This document shows, one piece after another, positions 10,462 to 21,739 of a DNA stretch of 64,000 bases (positions within the stretch are counted from its first letter, which is position 1; every line of letters begins with the position of its first letter). The stretch comes from Macrophomina tecta (lineage: Eukaryota; Ascomycota; Dothideomycetes; Botryosphaeriales; Botryosphaeriaceae). The translations under genes and the position numbers were made by a program. The stretch covers positions 1,178,001 to 1,242,000 of the forward strand of contig JAKSGN010000035.1 of the NCBI GenBank assembly GCA_024180945.1. Reading direction: 5' to 3'. Under the pieces are notes generated by a model. The model ran no database searches and was not told the origin of the DNA. It saw only the letters and a program-made list of their open reading frames with translations.

Positions 10462-12323
10462 TCAGTTCCAACCGTCCCAAGTAGCGTACAACTCGCGAAG
10501 ACGGGTTTTTTCAAACTCATCTGCGAAAATCGAATCTATAATACCTTCGCACAGTTTCTTAACATCTTCTCGGCCTAGGTTGAAGTGTGTGATGGCCAGG
10601 TAGTACTCTTCGGACAGCGGGCTGCAGAAGACCCCGACATCGTCCGTCTTCAATTGCACTGCGTCAGTGCTAGATCTACGGAACCAGGCCCAGTTTGGAT
10701 CCAAATAAACTTACCGATAGCGCAACAGCCACCCCGGAGTCTCTCCACCATCCAAAGTGATGATCCTGGAAACTCCCGGTGATCATCTTTGCATGGACGT
10801 TGCAGCTGATGCACAGCTCAACGCCGATCTTTTTCTTCACTATCTCCTCGCGAATCTCTTCCTTCACGTGTATGACATGGCCAATGCGATCAGGTTGCCA
10901 GCTGAGCAAGGTCCACAGCTCTTCATCAGTGGACGAAGCAGTTGCTTCCGCGAAATGGACCGTTATTTTCATTCCGGCAGCTTTTGCTCTTGAAAATGCT
11001 CCGGAGAATATGCGCACATCCCCTTTCACGGGGTCTCCGCATAGATCGATGCCGACAACGCCCTTGGACTGAAGTGATAGAGCTAAGTCGACGACCTGCT
11101 CGGCCTCGACCAAGGTGTTGCGCCGGTCCACGGACAATATGAGACTGGTGCGCATGGGATTCGAGGTACGGGCATTGTGTTCCCTTATGCAATCCAGGAT
11201 AGCCTCTACATACTGTTGCTTCGAAATTCCCTGCTCCGGAATAGCTCGTGGCGTCGTCCTCAGCTCTAAATGGACCACGTTGTCTTGCCGAAACGACTCA
11301 AGGACCGAGAGGGTGGAATACCTGTGACTGTAAGTTGTTGGCCGCTGACAGAAGTGAATTTCTTGAGGCTCACTTGATGCTTTCCAGATCGCAGCAGAGC
11401 TTATAGATGTAGGAAGAGAACAGGGGGAAGAAGCTATAAAATGGGGTCAGCGCGCATCAGCATCACTCAAAGCAACCCAGCCATCATTAGCGAAAAGGGC
11501 GGAAATAGTAGTGTGAAGTAGAAGGTAGAACGGCAGTGAGAAGGATAGACTGGGACAGGCAGCGTTACGAGGCCAGTGCTAAAGGGACTGCAATAGAAAC
11601 CCCTATCACAAGAAGTCAAAGCATTCATTCAGGTGCAAGCACCCAAAAACGCTTATACCTAGATACGCTTCAACTCCCTGTGTAGTTCGGCGGTTGCAGT
11701 TGCAATGCTCTCAACGCCGACCTTGTAGACGGCCAACGGCGCGGCAAGGCGACTTCCGAATGCGGAATTCCCCATTCCGGCCGTGCGGAGCGGCATTGAG
11801 CTACCACAAGTGCTTCCGCAGTCTGCTACGAACCCAAAGGTGCTTCTACTGTCGCGCGCAGAGCCACTTGGTTCCCGGCGCGGTATTTGGCAGAAGACTC
11901 TTTTTAGGTGGTAGCTCATACAGGCCCATGCCCGGGTACGCAGAACCGAGTGACGCGCACTTGACGCCTGCCAAGCCGAAGGAACTGGGGGAATTGTGCC
12001 CCGCGACGAGGAAACAGAAAGGACAGCTCACGTGTGAAGGTCGTAATCGACCTTGCCCGGGGGGATGGCGTCCAGTGGATCGCGCAGCTCGAGGGCGTCG
12101 TCGGCCTTTTTTTTCTGCAGCCAAATCTCATGGAGACACTGGCGATCAATGCTGCCAGACAAGTGAGCGTGTAGCTGCAGCGAAAGGTCAGCCCGAGGAA
12201 TCTCGGAACGGGTGTTCCGCTGGACCGCCAGACTCGTTTCGGGAGGGCATTGGGCCGCGTAGGCACTCGTACCTCGATTTTGGGGATTGAGCTGGCTAGC
12301 CGGCGTGCTGCTGGCGAGTCCAT
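10462..12323 (-). CDS. Adenosine deaminase-like protein (N6-methyl-AMP deaminase type)
   Basis: Five exons: 12273-12323, 12032-12174, 11374-11433, 10715-11321 and 10462-10647, giving 348 residues. The protein begins MDSPAARRLASSIPKIE, then LHAHLSGSID. This HxH of the first strand supplies two zinc ligands. FFPLFSSYIYKL and HLELRTTPR are hallmarks of the Adal/MAPDA branch rather than classical adenosine deaminase. Further metal and catalytic sites are visible in ITVHFAEATA (His and Glu), RIGHVIH and STDDVGVF. The enzyme should hydrolytically deaminate N6-methylated AMP, or adenosine, in purine salvage in the cytosol. Intron 2 is 598 nt, far longer than its neighbours. The last intron needs an AAG acceptor to give the conserved ALSTDDVG junction. 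Confidence 0.88.
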
Positions 12324-12923
12324 TTCCCTCTGTTTCTGTCTTCGGAGTTGTGGACGTATTGTAGAGGGTTGGTGAAGTCCGTGGATGATCTGCGCCTGTG
12401 GGCTCGCTGGATGCGGGCGGGTGTGCGGGCCCACTTTACTTAGCGCCTTAGGTGTCTGCCTCGAAGTTGCCCGGCTCCCATCAGCTTCTATCACGCGTGC
12501 TGGCTTCGGGTCTGCGAGTGGGAAGGAGTTGACTGCTCAGACGGCGCATGCAGAAATCCTCAGACGGCGCATGCAGGACAGGTATTTCGTTGTTGTCGGT
12601 TCGGTCTCGTAGATAGCTTTCGCTTGGGAGCACAGTGCTTACATTTAGCGCGAGCCCCCTGACCAGACACAGCACGACCTCGCTCCTCCTCGCCCGCTTT
12701 GCTTCCTGCCTCCACCCCGACTCGCCAGCCATAAGGAAACACCCGCATCTACATTGCGTGTTCAGGACGTGTTCGCGGACGCTTACCAGTCGCTCATTTT
12801 CGCTGCTCCGCCTGCACCCAGCTCGTCCGTCGCAAACCGCCGCCGCCCCTGGACTTTTGCCTCATCCACCGCCGACATCCCTTTTGACACCCTCTTCTCG
12901 TCGCCCACCCTCCACAGCCCGCG
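12324..12923. promoter_or_regulatory. Divergent promoter region, deaminase / G-beta
   Basis: 0.6 kb between head-to-head starts. The half next to the G-beta start is C/T-rich (about 12760-12920), typical of fungal 5' leaders. No factor site was identified. Confidence 0.4.
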
Positions 12924-14251
12924 ATGGCCGATTTGAATGCGGAAAGCATTCAGCAGAAGATCCAGATCGCACGACGCGATGCGGAGGCTCTCAAGGACCG
13001 GATAAAGCGGAAGAAGGACGAGCTGGCCGACACTACTCGTATGTGCACATCCTCGCCAGCGCGCCAATGGCTCCTGCGACCGGCTCATGCTGACTAACTC
13101 TCCAGTTCGCGATGTCGCTCGCCAGCGCGTCGAGCAGCTGCCGCGGCTGACGATGAAGACTAAGCGGACCTTGAAGGGTCACTTGGCTAAGATCTACGCC
13201 ATGCATTGGTCGACGGACCGTAGGCACCTCGTCTCCGCGTCGCAAGACGGCAAACTCATCATCTGGGACGCGTATACTACTAACAAGGTTCACGCCATTC
13301 CTCTGCGCTCATCATGGGTGATGACCTGTGCCTACTCGCCAAGCGGCAACTTTGTCGCCTGTGGTGGTCTCGATAACATCTGCTCGATCTACAATTTGTC
13401 CGCGCGGGAAGGCCCTACCCGCGTCGCGCGTGAGCTCTCAGGCCACTCTGGCTACCTGAGCTGCTGTCGGTTCATCAGCGACCGCCGCATTCTTACCTCC
13501 TCTGGTGACATGACCTGCGTTCTTTGGGATTTGGAGACCGGCTCAAAAATTCACGAGTTTGCCGACCATCTTGGCGATGTCATGAGTTTGTCCATTAATC
13601 CTCTCGACAACAACCAGTTCGTGTCCGGTGCCTGCGATGCTTTTGCCAAGCTTTGGGATATTCGCCAGCAGAAGTGTGTCCAGACCTTCGCAGCACACGA
13701 CTCCGACATCAATGCAATTCAATACTTCCCCAATGGCAATGCCTTCGGTACAGGTTCCGACGACGCATCCTGCCGTCTTTTCGACATCCGTGCCGATAGG
13801 GAGCTGCAGAGCTATACGGTAAGATGACCTCGGGCCTCCTTGTGCCGGATTTGGCATGGAATTCGTCGGGAACGCGCTGACACATGTTTCAGATCGGCGA
13901 GCCCGTGTGCGGAATCACATCAGTCGCCTTCTCCGTATCCGGCAGGCTGCTTTTCGCAGGCTACGATGACTTCGAGTGCAAGGTTCGTATAGGCCCACGC
14001 AGGGACATGCGCCAAATTTTGGTCTGTAAGCTAACTCCGTTCAAGGTGTGGGACGTTCTTCGCGGTGAGAAGGTCGGAACCTTGCAAGGCCACGACAACC
14101 GTGTTTCTTGCCTAGGAGTGAGCAATGACGCAATGAGTCTTTGCACGGGTTCTTGGGATTCAATGGTGAGCACTGGCTGGCTTTTCTTTTCTTTCGTATG
14201 GAAGATGCAACATGGCTAACCTGGCTGCCACAGCTCCGCATCTGGGCGTAA
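12924..14251 (+). CDS. Heterotrimeric G-protein beta subunit
   Basis: Five exons: 12924-13038, 13106-13818, 13893-13982, 14046-14165 and 14234-14251, giving 351 residues. An N-terminal coiled coil (about residues 5-38, [18 protein letters not shown]) would pair with G-gamma. Seven WD blades follow, each with a clear ending: [43 protein letters not shown] and the terminal LRIWA. Length and identity-like positions match fungal SfaD/Gpb1 proteins, which signal with G-gamma at the plasma membrane in growth, conidiation and mating control. Intron 3 ends in AAG, the only acceptor that joins FECK to VWDV. The last exon is 18 nt. A phosducin-like gene lies 1.5 kb downstream on the same strand. Confidence 0.96.
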
Positions 14252-15766
14252 AACGTCTCACTTCCAAACGACGATTGACGCGGGCGCCAAATACCCGGGG
14301 CACTAGCAGGCCCGACAGTGGCTCGCATCCACTTGCGCTCACGCACCGCACACATTTGAGGAGCGCGCTAGCATACTTTGTGTGTACCATAGGCGGCAGC
14401 TCTCTCTTCCTTATTACGCACGATATTACAAACGAGTAACTGGCGAGCATACTGGTCTCGGCTTGTACACTCCTAAACGGCTCTAATTTCTCTTTTTCTC
14501 TTCGATACGGGTGGGACGTCTGGGTCGGGTCGGTGGTTTCGGCCCATGCTGTTTAGTGGCGACGGTATACTTTTACTTTTCCTTTTCTGCTTTGGAATAA
14601 AAGCTGCGATTCCCTGTACCTTTCACTACCGTCATCCGAACCCTCCAAGCGTCATGTACGGGATTCCATTCACCACGGCGCAAGGCAACGGGCACCGATA
14701 TCCCTCGCTCTTTTTGGTCGAGAAGTGCTCATTTCCTGGACGGTTCGGCAGTCAATTTTTTTTTTTTTCTCTCAAGAGATGTTCTTAGTACTTTTTTTTC
14801 ATTCCTCAGCTCCTATACAGGTGGTGGCTTACGGTGAGGTGTCCATTGCGGTTGGCTAGCATGCATTTAATCTGAGTTCAATGCCATAAAATTTCCACAT
14901 GAAGAGGATGCGGGAGGCGTTGAGGATGCGGCGCTGGGGCTTGGTCAAATCTGGGCCGGCAGGGATGGTGTCAAGCGTGTGCCTGGAAAGCTGCAAGATG
15001 CCGTGTCGGCGGATGACGGGCAGGCTGGCAACCCTAGTTACCCTATGCTATGGACCGGGGTCGCAGACGATCTATCATGCGTGGCGCAGGGACGCCGGCC
15101 GTGAGGACTGCTTGGGATGCCGCAGGACGGCGGGCGGGCCAGGTCGCGTCCCCACACCAACGGACAAGGTGCAACGGGCAGGCGAAGGAAGATCATGAGG
15201 ACATGCGAGTGGTATGATGTAACACGTGCCGGCGGTGGCAGCACGCGCCGTTAGAGAGCCGCTCGCAATTTGGGCGCCGACGGGTTAGGCTGGGAGAGCT
15301 TTTCAGGCTGGATTACGAGCAGTTGTGACAGCCGTTGCGAGCCGGAATGCGCGTCTGGCGCGGTCGGTGGCTGGGGCACATCCCCGCAGACAGCTGCCCG
15401 CTGTTTCAACAACTGCCCCTTTTCGCCGGTCAGCGTCGCAGGCTCAGGCGGAGCCATGTACAGCCCTCAGCCTTACTCCTGCCGCGCCGCGACTCTCCAG
15501 CCTGCACGTGGACACCCCGGCTAGCGCGTGCTGCCGGGCCTTTCTCTTTGAGCACTTGCACGGCTGAAACCCCGACCAGAGCACAGAACAGATCCTCGCA
15601 GCCTCTGCCCACTCAGCGCTCTCGCACGCGCCGTGCTCGCCGTCATCACCTCTCGTCGCAGACCAACCCTGTCAGTGAGAACGGGCCCACGCTTTCCATC
15701 TGCCTTCTGCCTTTGTCGTTATAAGCTCGCCCTCCCTCCCGAACGCGTCCGCTTTCCTCTTTCGCC
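14252..15766. other. Intergenic between G-beta and phosducin-like genes
   Basis: 1.5 kb. It holds the G-beta 3' flank, a T11 tract near 14758-14768, and the promoter of the phosducin-like gene, which becomes C/T-rich after about 15480. Forward frames at 15270-15720 overlap in all three phases and show no conserved features; I read them as leader sequence. Confidence 0.45.
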
Positions 15767-16744
15767 ATGTCCAATTCTGCCCAAGACGAGTTCAACGAGC
15801 TCGTTCGAGACAAAGAACGCTCCTCCAAACACCCTGAAGACGCCGACGACTCTGACCTCGACTCCGGCCACGAGTCCCCCCTCGAGCAGTTCTTCGAGAA
15901 AGACGACTACTCGGACGACGACGACGACTACAACCGCCACGACGACACCGTCGACCTCGACACCATGCGCTCCCGCTACACCGTTCCGCAGGTGCGCTCT
16001 GACGCCAATACCGGTCCCAAGGGCGTCATCGCCGATGCCCAGGCGTTCGAGCAGGCCAAGAAGTCCCAGAGATTCTCACTGTTCCGCAGCAGTGATGACA
16101 AGAAGAGCAGCGTGAGGAAGAACCGTGCCGACACCACATTTAGCGAGAAGAGCGCCGGCAGCGGTAGCGAGGACGAGTTCTTGGCGAGGTGGAGGGAGAA
16201 CAGGCTACGCGAGCTCCAGAACAACCCCAAGAACCAGCGGGCCCTGTCGCGGTCGAGATCGCGGACTGGCAGCCCGGGCTCGAGAGCTTACGGTCGTCTC
16301 GTGCACGTTGACGCCGACGGCTACCTCGATGCCATCGAGAAGACGGCGTCTGCCACGACCGTGGTCGTGTTTATCTATGATGATCAGGTCGGTTGCCTCC
16401 GTCTTTCTATCTATCCCGACACATACACTGACAGCTTCTAGTCTGAGATCAGCTCCATGGTTGAGGATGCTCTGCGCACGCTGGCCCGAAGACATGGCAT
16501 GGTCAAGTTCATCAAGTTCCACTACGAGGACGCTGAGATGCATGTCGCAGGCGTACCCGCCATTCTCGCCTACCGCGGCGGAGAGAAGTTCGCCGGCCTA
16601 GTTCCGGTCATGGATGAGATTCCAGACGATGCCGAACTGAGTGACGTCAGCCTGGAATACGCATTGCAGAGGTCAGTCTTCACGCCGAGACACTGTTGCA
16701 CCTGGCACGCGCTAAACGCACATAGGCACCAAATCCTCTTCTGA
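15767..16744 (+). CDS. Phosducin-like protein, G-beta-gamma chaperone
   Basis: Three exons, 15767-16387, 16442-16671 and 16726-16744, 289 residues. An acidic N-terminal half (SPLEQFFEKDDYSDDDDD) carries EDEFLARWRENRLRELQ, the helix that contacts G-beta in phosducins. It is followed by a thioredoxin-like domain: LVHVDADGYLDAIEK, TTVVVFIYDD, FIKFHYEDAEMH and VPAILAYRGGEKFAGLVPV. The C-terminus RHQILF is restored by a 19-nt last exon. Family members (PhnA/Bdm-1 in filamentous fungi) help CCT chaperonin fold G-beta and assemble the beta-gamma dimer in the cytosol. The first donor, GTCGGT, is weak. The gene follows that for G-beta, its expected client. Confidence 0.92.
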
Positions 16745-19682
16745 GGAGTTGCGACCCAAATACGATCCCTGTCCTCTTGAAACAATTTACCAGCCGAGCG
16801 CATTTGCCGCCTAATCTCCTTCTCCTGCACTGGGCTACTTTTTCACGCTACCGAGGCGCCGCAGTCACACGAATAGTTGCGAAACTGGTTTGAGGTCTGC
16901 GAAAGCTAGTTCGCTGCACCATCTAGCACCTCAGCCATGGATCAATGCTCACACCACCACGGACCTTCCAATCTCATCCAGTAATTTTCCAGCAACACGG
17001 CCCCATCTCCACCCGCACGAGGATCAAATGTCTTTGACGTGTCCTTTGGCTGGCCTGTTCTCCATTAGGCGCGCCATACCATCACAGACGAGACGCTCGG
17101 TCCTTCGTTGCCCTCTCATTTTTTCCTGGTTATTCTCAAGAGGTAGCGGACGGCAAAGCTCGGCGCTTCTCATCACATTGTTACGACATCTTTCCTTGAT
17201 CTTCTATAATGACACGCACACTTGATTTTCTCGGGCAGTCGCTATGTGGATCTTGCTCTTGCAGATCAAACACCACGTGGCTACTGGATCATTTCACATG
17301 CCTGGCGTTTTGGCGTTCATCCAACAGGCAAATAGACAGGACGGGCCCCGTTTCGTCTGTTGCTATATGTCATGGGGGCGTCGTTTCCAACCGAGGGTAT
17401 CTGCGCATCTTGTCAAGCTTACTTTGTGGTTACTATCACCTTCGGCTCTGGGGCTCGTCTACATCTTGTAGATCCGTTAGGCAACGGACGATCGGCTATA
17501 TCTATGATTGGGTTTATCAAAATATGTAAATGGCATGACTCAGCTACTGTACTCCTGTATTCGCCGCAATTGTTCCTGTACTACTTCTGCGCCGGTGTAT
17601 ATCTATATGTATTATCAATATTATGGGTCAGGCATCCAGAACATCGGCACATGATTTAGAAAGCAGCATGCAAGCTCCGTTCGCAAATTTCACATCCAAT
17701 GGCATGGGTAGGCAGGTGGCCATGAGCGGAATCTGGCACTCGTATGTCCGTATAGATGCTTCAAGTTTCAAGCCTTAACAGGCCACCAATGCCTTGGCAA
17801 GGAACCATCAAAGCGCCAAAAACTAAGGAGCAGTCCGGTCAGCGCGGACTTTGGTATAAATAGCACGCTCAGAGTTGTAAGAATCTTAGCGTTGTTTCTA
17901 CCATTTCTTCGGAATTCTGCGGTCCACGCGTACGGTCTCCGGTGGTCTCACATGCGGACTCTGCGACGACTGTTGCCTTCCTTGTACCGTACATATATGT
18001 GAACCGTGCAAGGCACACAACAGGGGCGATTGTATATAGAAGCAAGGCAAATTCCGACGCGTGGAGCATAGAAGCACGCACCCGCACACAGCACACCCAC
18101 ACAGCCACAGATGCACACGACGACTTGCAGTGTGACTGCCCGGGGGTGAGTGAAAGAGAGGGAAAAGGCCATGCTAAGCAACTGGGATGCGAGGATTGAT
18201 GCCCAGGCACTTCCCTGCTGCCAGGCCATGCCCGTGCACGCGCCCACACACCCCCCTTCTTCTTGCTCTTGTGTCTCTCTTGTCACAGTTTCTCTTGCAT
18301 GCAGTAGCGCGTTATAACTTGCCGCGTCGGATTCGTCCGGCTTTTGCTGGCAAAAGAAGAAAGAAGAAAGCCAATCACCCGGGGATAAACCCGCTTTACC
18401 CGCGACGGGTGCGCGCGCACACACTCATTGGCCATGGCCAGAATGGGTAGCCTGTCTCATTGTGGCTCGGCGAACGTTCGTTTTTTTCGCCTGCTCGCGT
18501 CTATCTGATGGGTCGCACTCGCCTCGAGGTCGCTTCGCTTCGCTCGCTTGCTTTGCTTGCGCCGGTCAGTGTTAACAACCACACGATGGCGTTAGTGACG
18601 GTGGGGGTGTGCGCCGATCTCTTCGGAGGGCCTTGATTAATTAATAAGATCGTCGGGATGAAGATAAGGAGGAGATGTTCCATTGTTATTGCCACAAGTG
18701 GAGAAGAGTCGGAGTGGTGCGCGGAGAGCAAGTGCAAGAGAGGATGAGATGGATGGAGAGAGCCGTTGTGGGTACGCACATTCAGGGTCTCGAAAGGGCT
18801 CGTGCTGTGTGGCAACTCACCGTCATGAATGATGTGGGTGCTGATGCTAATGAGGCAAGGCCATGATGCGGAACACCGGACGTGCGTTGCACGCACGCGA
18901 TTCCAAGAGAGAAAAAGTGTGGAGCGCCGACCAGTTCCAGCACGTGGGAAATTGGTGGAGCTCGTTTATGCGACAGCTTGATGTACACACTTCAACCGGT
19001 TGTGCTTCCGGCCTTTGCTTCTCTTGTCCTTCGTCAACGACTCGCAAGCTTGACTCGGAAACACCGCGGGCTCGCTATCCTGCATTGTCTTCTCTCTCTC
19101 TCAATCTCTCTCTTCCGCTTGCCTATCTTGCGCCCGGCCGCTGCCAAGCAGTCATCTTGCTCGTCTGCTCCCACGTACTCCTGTGGTTGCTACGCCGCAG
19201 CAATTAACTGACGTGACCTGCGTATATCCGCTACAGGCCAAGGAAGGAGCATCACAATCTCAGGAGATGGTGGGCAGGTCAGTCCGGGAGTCAGCAACAT
19301 CACAGACCTGGCAATCTGAAATACAGAATGAGCGACTGAAATGGCGCAAAGGGGGTAAATGATCCTTATGGTATCTGAGAGGCTACAAAATAAGAGAGGA
19401 ACGGAACGGGCCGGCCGGCGGTTAATTGGACACCCGACGGGCGGCGGAGATGTAGGCAACAGTCATGTCCGGGGTGAGAGATAGAAGGAGACAAGATGAC
19501 GGCCCAAAGCCGGTGCCCATCAGAAGTCCAAGTCACCATCGTCAATGATTTGGTTTGTCGACCCCGCACGATCGTCCCTGAACCCCTTTGATCCGAGTGT
19601 CCCGAACAAATTGGAAGTGCCCCGCCGTGGTCACGTCCGCGTAGGCAAAGAGAGAAAGAGAGATGGAGAGCGCCCGTCCCGT
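16745..19682. other. Gene-poor 2.9 kb between convergent genes
   Basis: No supportable gene on either strand. The region includes pentamer-like CGCTT/GCTTG repeats near 18530-18560, pyrimidine tracts (19080-19130) and several open frames of 60-158 codons. The frames overlap in multiple phases and lack motifs or splice structure. It could hold long 3' UTRs or a non-coding transcript. Confidence 0.45.
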
Positions 19683-20188
19683 CTATGGTCGGGTGGGGGT
19701 GCCGCTATCGGGCGAGCTTTTCTCGTCCTTCAGGTGGCCAGATGCGCGCAGAGCGGCGATGCGCTCTTGCTCTTTGCGTAGGGAGCGCTTGTTGCCGATT
19801 TGCCAGACGACTCCATAAGCGGCCATGCAGATAATCATGAGTGCTGCAATGCTGTTAGTCGTCAGAGTTGCGGGAGATTGGCCAGAGGTGGAGACGCTGG
19901 ATAAAGGGGACTGAGGGTATGTACAACGAAAAAGGAGGCCCATCAAAGTGAGCATGGCACGGAAGTCGAAACCGTCCAAATGCTCGTCGACTGGGCGCGC
20001 TCACTCCGGTGACTGCGCCACTTTCTCGCATATGCTCCCCCCACAGCGCTCGATAATCTGCACAGTGACAGTGGTAGGCTAGCGGAGATAGACTTACCAA
20101 CGAAACCGAACAAGATACCTAGCTCATGGCCGAGCGAAGGCATCGGCACGTAGCAGAGCGACTTGTCCTCTGATGTACATTCGCCCAT
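19683..20188 (-). CDS. Small membrane protein of 83 residues, function unknown
   Basis: Two exons, 20098-20188 and 19683-19843, with a GTAAGT donor and TTGCAG acceptor. The first codons are MGECTSEDKSLCYVPMPSLG. The segment HELGILFGFV joins ALMIICMAAYGVVWQI across the splice into one continuous hydrophobic span, so the intron falls inside a transmembrane helix. The tail is basic then mixed: NKRSLRKEQERIAALRASG, then KDEKSSPDSGTP. The two Cys before the membrane could form a disulfide. The design, a short lumenal head, one helix and a charged cytosolic tail, resembles assembly or accessory subunits of membrane complexes, but I do not recognise a family. Support comes from the clean phase-matched splice and strong composition shift. 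Confidence 0.6.
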
Positions 20189-21739
20189 AGCGTATTCCTC
20201 CTGAAGGTTCTGGTCGCTGTCGCGGCTCGGTCTTGGACGTCGTGGACGAGACAAGGGTCAGGCTGTCAAGAAAAAACGGTGTCAGTCTTGTCAAGCACGG
20301 GTGATCTTGGAACGGGGTTGGCACGCCACAGGCTTCGCGGGGAGCTTTATGGCGAAGAAAACGGCCAAGTCCTCATTTCGACTTTGGAATGGTTGGAATG
20401 CGCCACTTACATGCTTTCTGCTTGGCGCACTCGGTCGCCCGCCCGCTCGCTCTCGCGGCTCTTTGTTTGCGACGTGGAATCACTCCGTCGTGGCGGAGAA
20501 CCAGGTAAAGGTGGGTGAGTTGGCAGGCTGCTCGCGTGAGGCTGGTCGCGATATTATGGCGAGAGCAAGTTCACGGAAAGTATCAGAATCGAGTGGGAAA
20601 AGGGAGGATGAACAATTATACGGCAGTCGCGAGGCTGAGTACAGCAACAGCAGCAGCAGCGGCTGAGACGTGGGCTGACCGAAAAGCACGGCACAGCTCA
20701 TTGGCACCCCAGCTCTGTGTCTGGGGTTGGTTCCGTCGCCGGTGCGCGGCCACTCGGCGGCTGCGCGGAGTGCGGAGGCGGGGAAGACGCGCCACTGATG
20801 TCACCCAAGGCATCTTTCGGCGCAGACACCAGCTCGCAGGCTTGAGCGCAAGGCAGCAGCAGTACACTCCAACTTGCAAGGCGTTTCTATTCATATGCAA
20901 GACCCCCATGGACGCGACCCGCGTTTGGAGACGCGATGCGGACAGCAGCTCTGTGATCCCTTCCGATCTTGCGTTAGTCAAGCGTGGAGCAAGAGGCATC
21001 AAGCAGAGTTGGCGCTGCTCTTGGCCACCCCCCCGATGACTCGCCAAGCTGTGGAGAGAGTCAGGGAGCTTTGGATTCCCGGTTGCAGTGCACCGTCCTG
21101 CTCCACCGGATCTCAAAGATTGACTAATAGAGACCCTGGAAAAGGAAACATGTTTATTCACTTCAGCCTTATCTCTCCTAGCTGTAAATGATTCGTCTAA
21201 TCTTCACGGCTCGCCCCTGTTCCTAGTCATACTATTTCGTAAAAAGCAGGACGAAACGCAGAGCTCACGCAGAGGGCTTGAATTGGTCGTCGGCACACTG
21301 CACACACTCTCTGACAGGCACCTCTCAGATAGCTTGTGAATTACTATGGTAACCTACAGAGAACCTCCATGAACCGAGAGAACCCAGTGCCGTAACCAAA
21401 CATGCATGGAAAACTTCGTTTCAAACATGCCCGGCAAAACCATGCCTATAGCCGTAGAAGATCCATCCAAAAACCCATCACCCTGCAAAGAAGACCTTGC
21501 TTGAACGCTGGAATATCGCAGAACAGCTCGCAACAGGGGTCCAGAGGAAGAGCAGCAGAATGGAACCCAAATGTAGGGTATCGCAGGGTATCAATACTTT
21601 GTGTGCCTCGAGATCCGAACGCATTCGCGCCAACAATACACAGGAAAAGTTCCGTGGGGAAAGTGAATATGCAAAGTCCGAGAGGAGAAAGAATATGCCG
21701 GAAGCTGAGGAAAGAAAAAAGTTAATTGCGCAACTGCTC
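20189..21739. other. Intergenic, no gene seen
   Basis: 1.55 kb: promoter of the small membrane protein and 3' flank of the kinase gene. CAG/CAA-type repeats occur near 20640-20660. A 181-codon minus-strand frame (20616-21161) has no domain or convincing composition. Confidence 0.45.

Noticed and set aside
17209..17659. Overlapping hydrophobic forward frames suggesting a membrane protein
   Set aside because: Three phases are all open and T-rich, so apparent hydrophobicity comes from base composition.
20616..21161. 181-codon minus-strand frame between the small membrane protein and the kinase
   Set aside because: No domain, no splice structure, low-complexity alanine stretch from a CAG-type repeat. 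Kept as intergenic.
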